Positions 34,585 through 44,767 are shown, counted from the stretch's first letter. The stretch is DNA of 64,000 nt from Pseudomonas gingeri (GCF_013386165.1 NZ_JACAOS010000016.1:310001-374000); one strand, 5' to 3'. Numbers and translations are program-made. Notes: generated from the letters alone by a model not told the origin.

Positions 34585-34630
34585 GCTGTCTCGTCGTCAG
34601 TACTTGAGCCGGATGGATCGTTTCCAGCAT
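34565..34630 (-). CDS. Candidate 21-residue leader peptide upstream of speC
   Basis: ATG at 34630 opens a 21-codon frame (starts MLETIHPAQV, ends GQGKR) whose UAG stop falls exactly in the loop of the terminator hairpin. A ribosome reaching the stop would cover the 5' arm and block the terminator. No clear ribosome site precedes the ATG, and the predicted transcript start is only about nine bases upstream. The call rests on geometry alone and may be coincidental. Confidence 0.3.
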   Translation of the reverse strand: MLETIHPAQVLTTRQQGQGKR

Positions 34631-34645
34631 GGACGTTCGGCGCGA

Positions 34646-34674
34646 ACTTTAGGACTTGAGGGGCTTGAGATCAA
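34646..34674 (-). promoter_or_regulatory. Candidate sigma-70 promoter of speC
   Basis: On the minus strand, TTGATC is separated from TAAAGT by exactly 17 bases. Each hexamer matches four of six consensus positions. It would place the transcript start near 34639, making a leader of about 195 bases. Confidence 0.45.
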
Positions 34675-34780
34675 CTAAAAATGTCGCGTTTTTGCACGCG
34701 CCCGTCGCGAAGCCCGGATCAGTCACCTATTTAACCGACCCGGATGACAGTCTGATGTTCCCGCTCACTGACCGATGGTT

Positions 34781-35938
34781 TCAGGCCATCGCCATTTCTG
34801 CCGGGGACACGATACTGGTCTTGGCCCCGCGTGAACGCCCGGAACTCAGGTAGGCGGCAATCGACTCCTGGGTCACTTCGCCAAGGAATACCCGCTCGGC
34901 GTCCATCACCGGCAACCACGAACGGTTGAACTCGTACATCCTCGACAACAGGATGCGCAGGTGTTCGTCGTACGCCGCCGTGGCGTTGAACTCACGCAGG
35001 TACTGGGCGCAGTCCCCTGCCTGACGGTGCAGGTCGCGACGTCGCACATAACCCAACGCCTTGTTCCCGGCGTCGGTGACCACCACATAACGACGGTCGT
35101 GCTCGTCCATCAGTTCCAGGGCTTCAGCCACTAGGGTCTGCGGGCTCACCGAGGGCGCGTTGTCCGCCGCGTCTTCGGCCTTCACCAGCAGCAGGCGCTT
35201 GAGCGTGCTGTCCTGACCGACGAAATTGCTGACGAATTCGTCGGCCGGGTGGGCCAGCAGGGTGTCCGGGTGGTCGATCTGCAACAGCTTGCCGGCGCGA
35301 AAGATGGCGATCTTGTCACCGAGCTTGATGGCTTCGTCGATGTCGTGGCTGACCATGATCACGGTCTTGTTCAGCGCCCGCTGCATGTCGAAGAACTCGT
35401 TCTGGATCATCTCGCGGTTGATCGGGTCGACCGCGCCGAACGGTTCATCCATCAGCAGCAGCGGCGCATCCGCCGCCAGGGCGCGAATCACGCCGATCCG
35501 CTGTTGCTGGCCGCCAGACAACTCACGTGGATAGCGGTGCAGGTACTGCTTGGGTTCCAGCTTGATCATGCTCATCAGCTCGCGGGCCCGGTCGTGACAT
35601 TTCTGCTTGTCCCAGCCCAGCAGTTTCGGCACCACCACGATGTTTTCCTCGATGGTCATGTTGGGGAACAGGCCGATCTGCTGGATCACATAACCGATGT
35701 TACGCCGCAGGGTCACCTCGTCGAGGTCGCTGGTGTCTTCGCCGTTGATCAGGATCCTGCCCGAGGAGGGCTTGATCAGGCGGTTGATCATTTTCAGCGT
35801 GGTGCTCTTGCCGCAGCCCGACGGGCCGAGGAATACACAGATTTCGCCTTCATTGACGGTCAGGCTCACGGAATCAACGGCGGTGATGGTCTTGCCGTTG
35901 CTTTGGAAGGTCTTGGTCAGGTTTTGAAGTTCGATCAT
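34781..35938 (-). CDS. opuCA: Osmoprotectant (betaine/carnitine/choline) ABC transporter ATPase with CBS domains
   Basis: This 385-residue ATPase has Walker A GPSGCGKSTT, signature LSGGQQQRIGV and Walker B ADAPLLLMDEPFGAVD. Two C-terminal CBS domains (about residues 255-370; VVTDAGNKALGYVRRRD) are typical of OpuA/OpuC ATPases that sense ionic strength or nucleotides. I chose ATG 35938 (MIELQNLTKTF), which overlaps the permease stop by four bases. It is the last gene of the four-gene operon. Confidence 0.9.
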   Translation of the reverse strand: MIELQNLTKTFQSNGKTITAVDSVSLTVNEGEICVFLGPSGCGKSTTLKMINRLIKPSSGRILINGEDTSDLDEVTLRRNIGYVIQQIGLFPNMTIEENIVVVPKLLGWDKQKCHDRARELMSMIKLEPKQYLHRYPRELSGGQQQRIGVIRALAADAPLLLMDEPFGAVDPINREMIQNEFFDMQRALNKTVIMVSHDIDEAIKLGDKIAIFRAGKLLQIDHPDTLLAHPADEFVSNFVGQDSTLKRLLLVKAEDAADNAPSVSPQTLVAEALELMDEHDRRYVVVTDAGNKALGYVRRRDLHRQAGDCAQYLREFNATAAYDEHLRILLSRMYEFNRSWLPVMDAERVFLGEVTQESIAAYLSSGRSRGAKTSIVSPAEMAMA

Positions 35939-36588
35939 TTGAGTAATCCTTTTGGAGTCAACGAGCGTTGCAGCCATTGCAGAAGCAGGTCGGCGACGAT
36001 GGCCAGGAGACTGACCAGCACCGCGCCGACCATCAGCATCGACATGTCGCTGCGGCTGATGGCGGCCAGAATCAGCACCCCCAGGCCACCGGCGCCGATG
36101 GTCGCGGCGATGGTCATGACGCCGATGTTCATCACCACGGCGGTGCGGACACCGGCGAGGATCACCGGCACCGCGATCGGCAGCTCGACCATGCGCAGGC
36201 GCTGGCCGAAGGTCATGCCGATGCCGCGTGCGGCTTCACGGATGCCGGGTTCGACACCGGTCAGGGCCAGGTAGGTGTTGCGCATGATCGGCAGCAGCGA
36301 ATAGAGGAACACCGCGCTGATCGCCGGCAGTGGCCCCAGGCCCTGGCCGAATTTGGAGTAGAACGGCAGCAGCAGGCCGAACAGGGCGATGGACGGCACG
36401 GTCAGCAGCACGGTGGCGCTGGCTTGCAGTGGGCCGGCGAGGCTCTGGAAGCGGGTCATCAGGATACCCAGGGGGACACCGACGACAATCGCCAGAATTA
36501 CGGCGATACCCACCAGGGTGATGTGCTGCCAGGTCAGATGCAGGACCTGTGTCCAGTCAATATGGGAAAAGGCGTTGAGAAATTCCAT
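35935..36588 (-). CDS. Osmoprotectant ABC transporter permease
   Basis: This 217-residue integral membrane protein has five to six helices and the BPD-transporter EAA-like loop (LALTGVEPGIREAARGIGMT...LRMVELPIAVPVILAGVRTA). This is the OpuCB/YehW type of permease for betaine, choline or carnitine. It is coupled to the ATPase by a four-base overlap and follows the binding-protein gene by 11 bases. It should form a heterodimer with the other permease of the operon. Confidence 0.9.
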   Translation of the reverse strand: MEFLNAFSHIDWTQVLHLTWQHITLVGIAVILAIVVGVPLGILMTRFQSLAGPLQASATVLLTVPSIALFGLLLPFYSKFGQGLGPLPAISAVFLYSLLPIMRNTYLALTGVEPGIREAARGIGMTFGQRLRMVELPIAVPVILAGVRTAVVMNIGVMTIAATIGAGGLGVLILAAISRSDMSMLMVGAVLVSLLAIVADLLLQWLQRSLTPKGLLK

Positions 36589-36599
36589 GTCTTCTCCTC

Positions 36600-37493
36600 T
36601 CAGTGGATCGGATGTTGGCGCAGGAAATCCGCAGCCACGGCGGACGGGCTTTGATGCTCGACATCGACCCGCGCATTCAGTTGGCGCATGGTTTCGTTGT
36701 CGAACAGCGCCGCCAGCGGTTTGAGATCAGCCGCCAGTTGCGGGTGGGCGTCGAGATAAACCTGACGCACCACGGGGGCGGCGGTGTAGTCCGGGAAGTA
36801 ATGCAGGTCATCTTCCAGCAGCTTCAATTTGAAGGCATTGAGGCGACCGTCGGTGGTGTAGACCAGCCCGGCAAACACCTGGCCGTTACGCAGCGCCGTA
36901 TAGACCAGGCCGGCGTCCATCTGGCGGGTGTTCTTGCGGGTCAGGTTCATCCGGTACAGCTTGACCATGCCGGCCAGGCCGTCGGAACGGTTGGCGAACT
37001 CGGTGTCCAGGGCCACCAGGCGGTTTTCCTTGCCGTCTTCGGCCAGCACTCGGGTCAGGTCGCTGATGCTGTTGATCTGCGGATATTCCCTGGCCACCTG
37101 CTCCGGCAGGGACAGGGCGTAGGTGTTGCTGAACTTCGACGGCGACAGCCAGACCAGGCCTTTTTTCGCATCGAGTTCCTTGACCCGGGCGTAGGACTGT
37201 TGGCTGTCGAGTTTTTCCTCGACATGGTTGTAAGCCACCAGCGACACGCCGGTGTATTCCCAGATCAGGTCCAGTTGCCCGCTTTCCTGGGCACTGCGCG
37301 CCAGGTTACTGCCCAGGCCGCCGGTCACTTGGGTGTCATAGCCCTTGGCGCGCAGGTACTGGGAGGTGATTTCCGCCAGCAGGGTCTGTTCGGTGAAGAC
37401 CCGGGCGCCAATGCGGATCAAGGGTTTTTCAGCGGCTTGCGCAATACCTGCGGACAGCAGGACGCAGACCAGTATCGCAGTCAGTTTTTTCAT
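36600..37493 (-). CDS. Osmoprotectant ABC transporter substrate-binding protein
   Basis: This 297-residue protein has a signal peptide (MKKLTAILVCVLLSAGIAQA) and a type II binding-protein fold. The family motif is around RIGARVFTEQTLLAEI, with LDLIWEYTGVSLVAYN and VYTTDGRLNAFKLKLLEDD. Aromatic residues that would cage a quaternary amine are present (W and Y in WEYTG; F and Y in FPDYTAAP). It is likely to bind betaine, choline or carnitine in the periplasm. The true ligand is unknown. Confidence 0.88.
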   Translation of the reverse strand: MKKLTAILVCVLLSAGIAQAAEKPLIRIGARVFTEQTLLAEITSQYLRAKGYDTQVTGGLGSNLARSAQESGQLDLIWEYTGVSLVAYNHVEEKLDSQQSYARVKELDAKKGLVWLSPSKFSNTYALSLPEQVAREYPQINSISDLTRVLAEDGKENRLVALDTEFANRSDGLAGMVKLYRMNLTRKNTRQMDAGLVYTALRNGQVFAGLVYTTDGRLNAFKLKLLEDDLHYFPDYTAAPVVRQVYLDAHPQLAADLKPLAALFDNETMRQLNARVDVEHQSPSAVAADFLRQHPIH

Positions 37494-37513
37494 ATCGATT
37501 CCTTTGCCGAGCC

Positions 37514-38230
37514 TTAAGACGGACGCAACCCGCGTTCCAGCCAGAGGCGGCTGGTCATGGTCACCAGACCATCAAGCAGCAAGGCCAGCAGCGCGGTGCA
37601 GGCGGCGCCGAGCAGCAGTTGCGGCTGGTTGTTCAGGGCGATGCCGGGGAAGATCAGGCTGCCCAGGCTGTTGGCGCCGATCAGGAACGCCAGGGGGGCG
37701 GTGCCGACGTTGATCGCCAGGGCCACCCGTACCCCACCGATGATGATCGGCACGGCATTTGGCAGTTCCACCTGCAAGAGCACCTGGCGTGGAGTCATGC
37801 CGATGCCGACGGCGGCTTCTTTCAGGGAGCCCTGGACGTTTTTCAGGCCTTCGTAGGTGTTGCGCACGATGGGCAGCAAGGAGGCGAGGAACAGGGCAAA
37901 GATCGCCGGGCCGCTGCCAATGCCCAGTACGCCCAGGGCGATGGCTAGTACGGCCAGGGGCGGGACGGTGTTGCCGATATTGAAGATCTGCATGAAGCGT
38001 TCGGCGCGCCCGATCATGTTCGGTCGGCTCAGCAGGATACCGGCGGGGATCCCTACGATCAGGGCGGCAAGCATGGAGACAAGAACTAGAATCAGGTGAG
38101 CTTGCAGGTAAAACAACAAATCGTCGCGGTACAGTTCGATCGTGTTGATGCCGATCCAGTGGACCAGCAGGGCCAGGAGAGCGACGACAACCGCTCCTCC
38201 TATCAGCCCTTTGCCATAGCGAATAGCCAC
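37514..38230 (-). CDS. Osmoprotectant ABC transporter permease
   Basis: This 238-residue membrane protein with about six helices is homologous to the other permease in the operon. It carries the loop LKNVQGSLKEAAVGIGMTPRQVLLQVELPNAVPIIIGG. It is the first gene of the operon (permease, binding protein, permease, ATPase), transcribed from the minus strand. Two different permeases are usual in the OpuC/Yeh class. Confidence 0.9.
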   Translation of the reverse strand: MAIRYGKGLIGGAVVVALLALLVHWIGINTIELYRDDLLFYLQAHLILVLVSMLAALIVGIPAGILLSRPNMIGRAERFMQIFNIGNTVPPLAVLAIALGVLGIGSGPAIFALFLASLLPIVRNTYEGLKNVQGSLKEAAVGIGMTPRQVLLQVELPNAVPIIIGGVRVALAINVGTAPLAFLIGANSLGSLIFPGIALNNQPQLLLGAACTALLALLLDGLVTMTSRLWLERGLRPS

Positions 38231-38570
38231 AGGCAGACTCCTTTATTTCAGTCGGCGAGCACATTCCCGAGCGGCAATGCCATTCCTGGCTGTCGGCGAA
38301 TGTGGTCGCGAAATGCAGCTCGCCCCAGCCGGCAAAGCGGCATGAAGTCGAGCCATAAGCGCAGCCTCGTCAGGCTGACTTGCTGATATTTCAGCCCCTG
38401 GCACGAGTGAGGTAACAGGGGAGTGGACGCCTCCACCTTTTAAAAGGTTCCATAATTGGCAGCATTTAGCCACCCTTGAAGTCATTGCAAACGGGTGAGC
38501 GGTGGTCCATGGACCTTGGTTTGCGCTATACTCGCCGCCCTTTTTTGACTCACCTGCCAGGCGATTTCCC
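38231..38570. other. Divergent region between the osmoprotectant operon and prfC
   Basis: This 340-base gap has a -10-like TATACT at 38527-38532 that could serve prfC, though no good -35 precedes it. It must also contain the promoter of the osmoprotectant operon. I see no gene or repeat. Confidence 0.5.
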
Positions 38571-40154
38571 ATGACCCACCAGGCCGCCGAAGTCGCGAAA
38601 CGCCGCACTTTCGCCATTATTTCCCACCCCGATGCCGGTAAAACCACCATCACCGAGAAGCTCTTGCTGATGGGCAAGGCGATCGCGGTGGCCGGCACGG
38701 TGAAATCCCGTAAATCCGACCGCCATGCCACCTCCGACTGGATGGAAATGGAAAAACAACGGGGTATCTCGATTACCACGTCGGTCATGCAGTTCCCGTA
38801 TCGCGATCACATGATCAACCTGCTCGACACCCCGGGCCACGAAGACTTCTCCGAAGACACCTACCGCACCCTGACGGCAGTCGACTCGGCGCTGATGGTC
38901 CTCGACGGTGGTAAAGGCGTCGAGCCACGGACCATTGCCCTGATGGACGTCTGCCGTTTGCGCGACACGCCCATCGTCAGCTTTATCAACAAGCTCGACC
39001 GCGATATCCGCGACCCGATCGAACTGCTCGACGAGATCGAGGCGGTCCTGAAAATCAAGGCGGCGCCGATCACCTGGCCGATCGGTTGCTACCGTGACTT
39101 CAAGGGTGTGTACCACCTGGCCGACGACTACATTATCGTCTACACCGCCGGTCACGGGCATGAGCGCACCGATGTGAAAATCATCGAGAAGCTCGACTCC
39201 GACGAAGCCCGTGCCCACCTGGGTGACGAGTACGATCGTTTTGTCGACCAGCTGGAACTGGTGCAGGGCGCCTGCCACGAATTCAACCAGCAGGAGTTCC
39301 TCGACGGTCAACTGACCCCGGTGTTCTTCGGTACCGCCCTGGGCAACTTCGGTGTTGACCACGTGCTGGACGCCGTTGTCGATTGGGCGCCGATGCCTTT
39401 GGCGCGCGTAGCCAACGAGCGCACCGTGGAGCCGGTGGAAGAAAAGTTCGCCGGTTTCGTGTTCAAGATCCAGGCGAACATGGACCCCAAGCACCGCGAC
39501 CGGATCGCCTTTATGCGCATCTGTTCGGGCAAGTACGACAAGGGCATGAAAATGCGCCATGTGCGGACCGGCAAGGACGTGCGGATCGGTGATGCGCTGA
39601 CCTTCTTCTCCTCCGAGCGCGAGCAGTTGGAAGAAGCCTACGCCGGCGACATCATTGGCCTGCACAACCACGGCACGATCCAGATCGGTGACACCTTCAC
39701 CGAGGGCGAGGCCCTGGGCTTTACCGGTATTCCGCACTTCGCTCCGGAACTGTTCCGTCGCGTGCGCCTGCGTGACCCGCTCAAGTCCAAGCAACTGCGC
39801 CAGGGTTTGCAGCAGTTGGCGGAAGAGGGCGCGACCCAGGTGTTCTTCCCCGAGCGCAGCAACGACATCATTCTTGGCGCCGTCGGTGTGCTGCAGTTCG
39901 ATGTGGTCGCCAGCCGCTTGAAAGAGGAATACAAGGTCGAGTGCTCCTATGAGCCGATCACCGTGTGGTCCGCGCGCTGGATTGATTGCAGCGACAAGAA
40001 GAAGCTCGATGAACTGCGGGTCAAGGCCGTGGAAAACCTGGCGTTGGACGGTGGCGGTCACCTGACTTATCTGGCGCCGACCCGGGTCAACCTGGCGCTG
40101 ATGGAAGAGCGCTGGCCGGACGTGAAATTCCGCGCGACTCGCGAGCACCACTAA
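38571..40154 (+). CDS. prfC: Peptide chain release factor 3
   Basis: This 527-residue translational GTPase recycles RF1 and RF2 from terminating ribosomes. The GTP-binding motifs are the P-loop SHPDAGKTT (G1), the switch II DTPGHEDF (G3) and NKLD (G4). The QRGISITTSVM switch I segment and the RF3-specific C-terminal domain are also present. I chose ATG 38571, which gives exactly the 527-residue family length. A terminator follows. Confidence 0.97.
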   Translation: MTHQAAEVAKRRTFAIISHPDAGKTTITEKLLLMGKAIAVAGTVKSRKSDRHATSDWMEMEKQRGISITTSVMQFPYRDHMINLLDTPGHEDFSEDTYRTLTAVDSALMVLDGGKGVEPRTIALMDVCRLRDTPIVSFINKLDRDIRDPIELLDEIEAVLKIKAAPITWPIGCYRDFKGVYHLADDYIIVYTAGHGHERTDVKIIEKLDSDEARAHLGDEYDRFVDQLELVQGACHEFNQQEFLDGQLTPVFFGTALGNFGVDHVLDAVVDWAPMPLARVANERTVEPVEEKFAGFVFKIQANMDPKHRDRIAFMRICSGKYDKGMKMRHVRTGKDVRIGDALTFFSSEREQLEEAYAGDIIGLHNHGTIQIGDTFTEGEALGFTGIPHFAPELFRRVRLRDPLKSKQLRQGLQQLAEEGATQVFFPERSNDIILGAVGVLQFDVVASRLKEEYKVECSYEPITVWSARWIDCSDKKKLDELRVKAVENLALDGGGHLTYLAPTRVNLALMEERWPDVKFRATREHH

Positions 40155-40188
40155 GGTATTACCCGTGGCCGTACTGGCCGCACCCTTG

Positions 40189-40220
40189 AAAAACCCACGG
40201 CCCAGGTCGTGGGTTTTTTT
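40189..40220 (+). terminator. Intrinsic terminator after prfC
   Basis: AAAACCCACG and CGTGGGTTTT form a ten-base stem with an eight-base loop and a run of T, 35 bases after the prfC stop. Confidence 0.9.
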
Positions 40221-40257
40221 ATGGGCGCTGCAAAAAACCGAGGCTTGGCGCTGGACT

Positions 40258-40283
40258 TTGTAGGAGCCAGCTTGCTGGCGATG
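40258..40283 (+). repeat. Single REP element
   Basis: TTGTAGGAGCCAGCTTGCTG is an unpaired copy of the first REP family. The rest of the gap to 40475 is AT-richer and probably carries the promoter of the small secreted protein. Confidence 0.75.
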
Positions 40284-40474
40284 ACGGTCGAAAGGCACTT
40301 ATTCTTTTTGAGTCTAATTGTAATTCAGAATAATTCTATCGCCAACCAACAGTTTTCATCTGGCCAGTATGGAAAAGTCCGTCCAACCGGTCTAGGTTCA
40401 GACAAGTTGCCGTTGGCTTCTTGAAGTCGGCTGCAAGGTGCTGGTGACTTATCCACAGAGGGACGGAAGCGACG

Positions 40475-40693
40475 ATGAAAATTTTTCAACGCAGCGTGCT
40501 GCTGATCAAGGTGCTGGTGTTGTTGATGGTGGGGGCTTCAAGTGCCTGGGCCAGTAATGCGGTGTCGGATCATGGGGCGGTTTCTCCTTCGAAATCTGCG
40601 GTGCACGCGCTTTATGCCGATGACACGGAAAAGAAAGCTCCGGATCAGGATGATCAGGGCGACGACGATTCTGATGGTGACAGCGATAGCTGA
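40475..40693 (+). CDS. Small secreted protein with acidic C-terminus
   Basis: This 72-residue protein starts at ATG 40475 after GAGGGACGGAAG. A clear signal peptide (basic start MKIFQR, hydrophobic core VLVLLMVGASSAWA, cut likely after ASA/WAS) leaves a mature peptide of about 45 residues. That peptide ends in an Asp-rich tail (DQDDQGDDDSDGDSDS). I know no family. The tail suggests binding of divalent metal ions or of basic partners in the periplasm, but that is guesswork. It stands alone between prfC and the dpp locus and has a terminator. Confidence 0.7.
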   Translation: MKIFQRSVLLIKVLVLLMVGASSAWASNAVSDHGAVSPSKSAVHALYADDTEKKAPDQDDQGDDDSDGDSDS

Positions 40694-40767
40694 GTCGCAC
40701 GAATGAAAAAGCCCCTTGCGTCCAGCGGATAACCCGCTCGACGGAAGAGGCCGGACTACCGTTTTTC

Positions 40768-40801
40768 AGCGCTCTCGCTTATTCAGGAGAGCGCTTTTTT
40801 G
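40768..40801 (+). terminator. Intrinsic terminator after the small secreted protein
   Basis: AGCGCTCTC and GAGAGCGCT form a nine-base stem with a ten-base loop, followed by TTTTT on the plus strand. It lies 8 bases from the end of dppF, which converges from the other side. Confidence 0.85.
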
Positions 40802-40808
40802 TTGCCGT

Positions 40809-41779
<971 letters not shown>

Positions 41780-41780
<1 letters not shown>

Positions 41781-42748
41781 TACGCCACCTCCTGGTTCAG
41801 CGGGAAGAAGCAACGGGCAAGGCTATGGGCTTTCGGGTCCAGGCTCGGACGCTGCTGCCGGCAGCTCTCCTGCACGTAGGGGCAGCGCGGCGACAGCAGG
41901 CAACCCTGGGGCCGGTCATAACGACCGGGCACGATGCCCGGCAGGGTCGACAGGCGTGCGGCACCGAGGCTGTGCTCCGGAATGGCCTTGAGCAGGGCTT
42001 CGCTGTAGGGATGCGCCGGTACATCGAACAACCCCGGCACCTGGCCGACTTCCACCGCTTGGCCGGCGTACATCACGCAAACCCGCTGGGCGGTTTCGGC
42101 AACGACCGCGAGGTCGTGGGTGATCAGTACCAGGCCCATGTTCTGTTCCTGTTGCAGGCTGAGCAGCAGGTCCATGATCTGCGCCTGGATGGTCACGTCC
42201 AGGGCGGTGGTCGGTTCATCGGCGATCAGCAGCTTGGGTTCGCCGGCAATCGCCATGGCGATGGCGACGCGCTGGCTCATGCCGCCGGACAGTTGGTGCG
42301 GGTAGGCGTCCATGCGGCTGGCGGCACCCGGGATCTCGACTTTTTCCAGCAACTCGATGGCGCGCTTGCGGGCCGCCTTGCTCGACATCTTCAGGTGCAG
42401 GCGCAGCACTTCCTCGATCTGGAAACCCACGGTGTAGCTGGGGTTCAGCGCGGTCATGGGGTCCTGGAAAACCATCGCCAGGTCCTTGCCGACCACTTGC
42501 CGACGCTGGCGGGCGCTGAGCTTGAGCATGTCCTTGCCGTCGAAGCGCAGGGCGTCGGCGGTAACGATGCCAGGGTGCTCGATCAGGCCCATCAGCGCCA
42601 TCATGGTCACGGATTTACCCGAACCCGACTCGCCAACGATGGCCAGGACTTCGCCCTTGTCCACGCTGATGTCGAGGCCGTCGACCACCGGCACAGCGGT
42701 TTTGTCGCCGAAGCGAACATTGAGATTCTTGATTTCTAGCAGTGACAT
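41780..42748 (-). CDS. dppD: Dipeptide ABC transporter ATPase DppD
   Basis: This 322-residue ATPase has Walker A GESGSGKS, signature LSGGMSQRVAIAMA and Walker B LLIADEPTTALD. The C-terminal cysteine cluster (CLLSPRCPYVQESC) is also present. I chose ATG 42748 (MSLLEIKNLNV), preceded by GAGG. It pairs with DppF and sits 10 bases after dppC. Confidence 0.95.
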
Positions 42749-42758
42749 GGGAATCTCC

Positions 42759-43670
42759 TCAGGCGGCGTTCTTGAGTTTCGGGTCCAGCGCATCGCGCAG
42801 ACCGTCGCCCATCAGGTTGATTGCCAGCACGCTGAGCAAAATGGTCAGGCCGGGCAGGCTGACGACCCACCAGGCGCGCTCGATGTAGTCGCGGGCCGAG
42901 GCCAGCATGGTGCCCCACTCCGGAGTTGGCGGTTGTACGCCCAGACCGAGGAAACCCAGGGCGGCGGCATCGAGGATGGCCGAGGAGAAACTCAGGGTGG
43001 CCTGGACGATCAGCGGCGCCATGCAGTTGGGCAGCACGGTGATGAACATCAGGCGCGGCAGGGTGGCACCGGCCAGGCGCGCGGCGGTCACGTAGTCACG
43101 ATTCAGCTCGCCCATCACCGCGGCACGGGTCAGGCGCACGTAGGAGGGCAAGGAAACGATGGCGATGGCGATCACGGTGTTGATCAGGCCAGGGCCGAGG
43201 ATGGCGACGATCGCCACGGCCAGCAGCAGCGAGGGCAGGGCCAGCATGATGTCCATCAAACGCATGATGGTCGGGCCGAGGATGCGCGGGAAGAAACCGG
43301 CCAGCAGGCCCATCAGGATGCCCGGGATCAGCGACATCACCACCGAGGACAAACCGATCAGCAGCGACAGGCGCGACCCCTGGATCAGTCGCGAGAGCAG
43401 GTCGCGGCCCAGTTCGTCGGTGCCCAGCAGGTACTGGATCTGACCGCCTGCCAGCCACGACGGCGGGGTCAGCAGGGCGTCGCGGAACTGTTCGCTCGGG
43501 TCATGGGGGGCGACCCAGGGCGCGAAGATCGCGCAGAACACCACCAGCGACATGAACAGCAGGCCGGCGACGGCACCTTTGTTCTTGGCGAAGTGTTGCC
43601 AGAATTCCTTGTACGGGGAGGGGTACAGCAGGCTTTGATCGACGGCGGTCGAAGCGATAGTAGTACTCAT
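42759..43670 (-). CDS. dppC: Dipeptide ABC transporter permease DppC
   Basis: This 303-residue membrane protein has an N-terminal cytosolic segment, about six helices and the EAA motif region (YVTAARLAGATLPRLMFITVLPNCMAPLIV). OppC_N features are seen around FWQHFAKNKGAVAGL. I chose ATG 43670 (MSTTIASTAVDQ), since the longer frame overlaps dppB. It forms the channel with DppB. Confidence 0.95.
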   Translation of the reverse strand: MSTTIASTAVDQSLLYPSPYKEFWQHFAKNKGAVAGLLFMSLVVFCAIFAPWVAPHDPSEQFRDALLTPPSWLAGGQIQYLLGTDELGRDLLSRLIQGSRLSLLIGLSSVVMSLIPGILMGLLAGFFPRILGPTIMRLMDIMLALPSLLLAVAIVAILGPGLINTVIAIAIVSLPSYVRLTRAAVMGELNRDYVTAARLAGATLPRLMFITVLPNCMAPLIVQATLSFSSAILDAAALGFLGLGVQPPTPEWGTMLASARDYIERAWWVVSLPGLTILLSVLAINLMGDGLRDALDPKLKNAA

Positions 43671-43680
43671 GATCTTGATC

Positions 43681-44691
43681 TCAGCGCTGGTGACGGATGC
43701 GTGGATTGACAAGGCCGTAGAGGATGTCCACGACGAAATTGACCACAATCACCAGGCAGGCGATTAACAGGATGCCGTTTTGCACGACGGGATAGTCCCG
43801 GGCCCCGATGGCTTCGATCAGCCACTTGCCGATACCGGGCCAGGAGAAGATGGTCTCGGTGAGCACGGCGCCGGCCAGCAGGGTGCCGACTTGCAGGCCG
43901 ACCACGGTCAGTACCGGAATCAGCGCGTTGCGCAGGCCATGGACAAAGACCACGCGCGCCGGCGACAGGCCCTTGGCCCGGGCAGTACGGATGTAGTCTT
44001 CACGCAGCACTTCGAGCATCGAGGAACGGGTCATCCGGGCGATCACCGCCAGCGGGATGGTGCCCAGCACGATGGCAGGCAAAATCATGTGATGCAGCGC
44101 ATCCCAGAACGCGTCGGGCTGGTCGCTGAGCAGGGTGTCGATGAGCATGAAGCCGGTTTTCGGCTCGATGTCATAGAGCAGGTCGATGCGTCCGGACACC
44201 GGGGTCCAGCCCAGGCTCACGGAGAAGAACATGATGAGGATCAGGCCCCACCAGAAGATCGGCATCGAATAGCCGGCCAGGGAGATGCCCATCACCCCAT
44301 GGTCGAACAGGGACCCTCGCTTGAGGGCCGCGATGACTCCTGCGAGCAGTCCGAGGACGCCGGCGAAGAGCAGGGCGGCCATGGACAGTTCGAGGGTCGC
44401 GGGGAAGAGCGTGGTGAACTCGGTCCAGACGCTGGTGCGGGTCCGCAGGGACTCGCCGAGGTCGCCATGGGCGAGCTTGCCGACGTAGTCGATGTATTGG
44501 GCATAAAGCGGCTTGTTAAGACCGAGGCGTTCCATCGCCTGGGCGTGCATCTCCGGGTCGACCCGGCGCTCGCCCATCATGACTTCCACGGGGTCGCCCG
44601 GGATCATGCGAATCAACGCGAAAGTCAGCAACGTGATGCCGAAGAACGTGGGGATCAGCAACCCCAGTCGGCGGGCAATAAAACTAAACAT
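43681..44691 (-). CDS. dppB: Dipeptide ABC transporter permease DppB
   Basis: This 336-residue membrane protein has the typical N-terminus (MFSFIARRLGLLIPTFFGITLLTFALIRMIPGDP), six helices and the EAA loop YIRTARAKGLSPARVVFVHGLRNALIPVLT. It is the first of dppBCDF and is separated from its binding-protein gene by 76 bases holding a hairpin. Confidence 0.95.
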   Translation of the reverse strand: MFSFIARRLGLLIPTFFGITLLTFALIRMIPGDPVEVMMGERRVDPEMHAQAMERLGLNKPLYAQYIDYVGKLAHGDLGESLRTRTSVWTEFTTLFPATLELSMAALLFAGVLGLLAGVIAALKRGSLFDHGVMGISLAGYSMPIFWWGLILIMFFSVSLGWTPVSGRIDLLYDIEPKTGFMLIDTLLSDQPDAFWDALHHMILPAIVLGTIPLAVIARMTRSSMLEVLREDYIRTARAKGLSPARVVFVHGLRNALIPVLTVVGLQVGTLLAGAVLTETIFSWPGIGKWLIEAIGARDYPVVQNGILLIACLVIVVNFVVDILYGLVNPRIRHQR

Positions 44692-44722
44692 CGTGTGGTG
44701 TACCTCATCAGCCGGTTAGGCG

Positions 44723-44757
44723 TGCTCATCAGTGCCCGGGGTCGGGCACCGACGAGC
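44723..44757. repeat. Intercistronic hairpin, dppA4-dppB
   Basis: GTGCCCG at 44732-44738 and CGGGCAC at 44743-44749 form the core of an imperfect longer stem (GCTCATC / GACGAGC). There is no T-run. It may stabilise the upstream binding-protein mRNA. Confidence 0.6.
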
Positions 44758-44767
44758 GTTTGTTGTT

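Noticed and set aside
38243..38788. 181-codon minus-strand frame upstream of and overlapping prfC
   Set aside because: Most of it is antisense to prfC and it has no ribosome site or family features.
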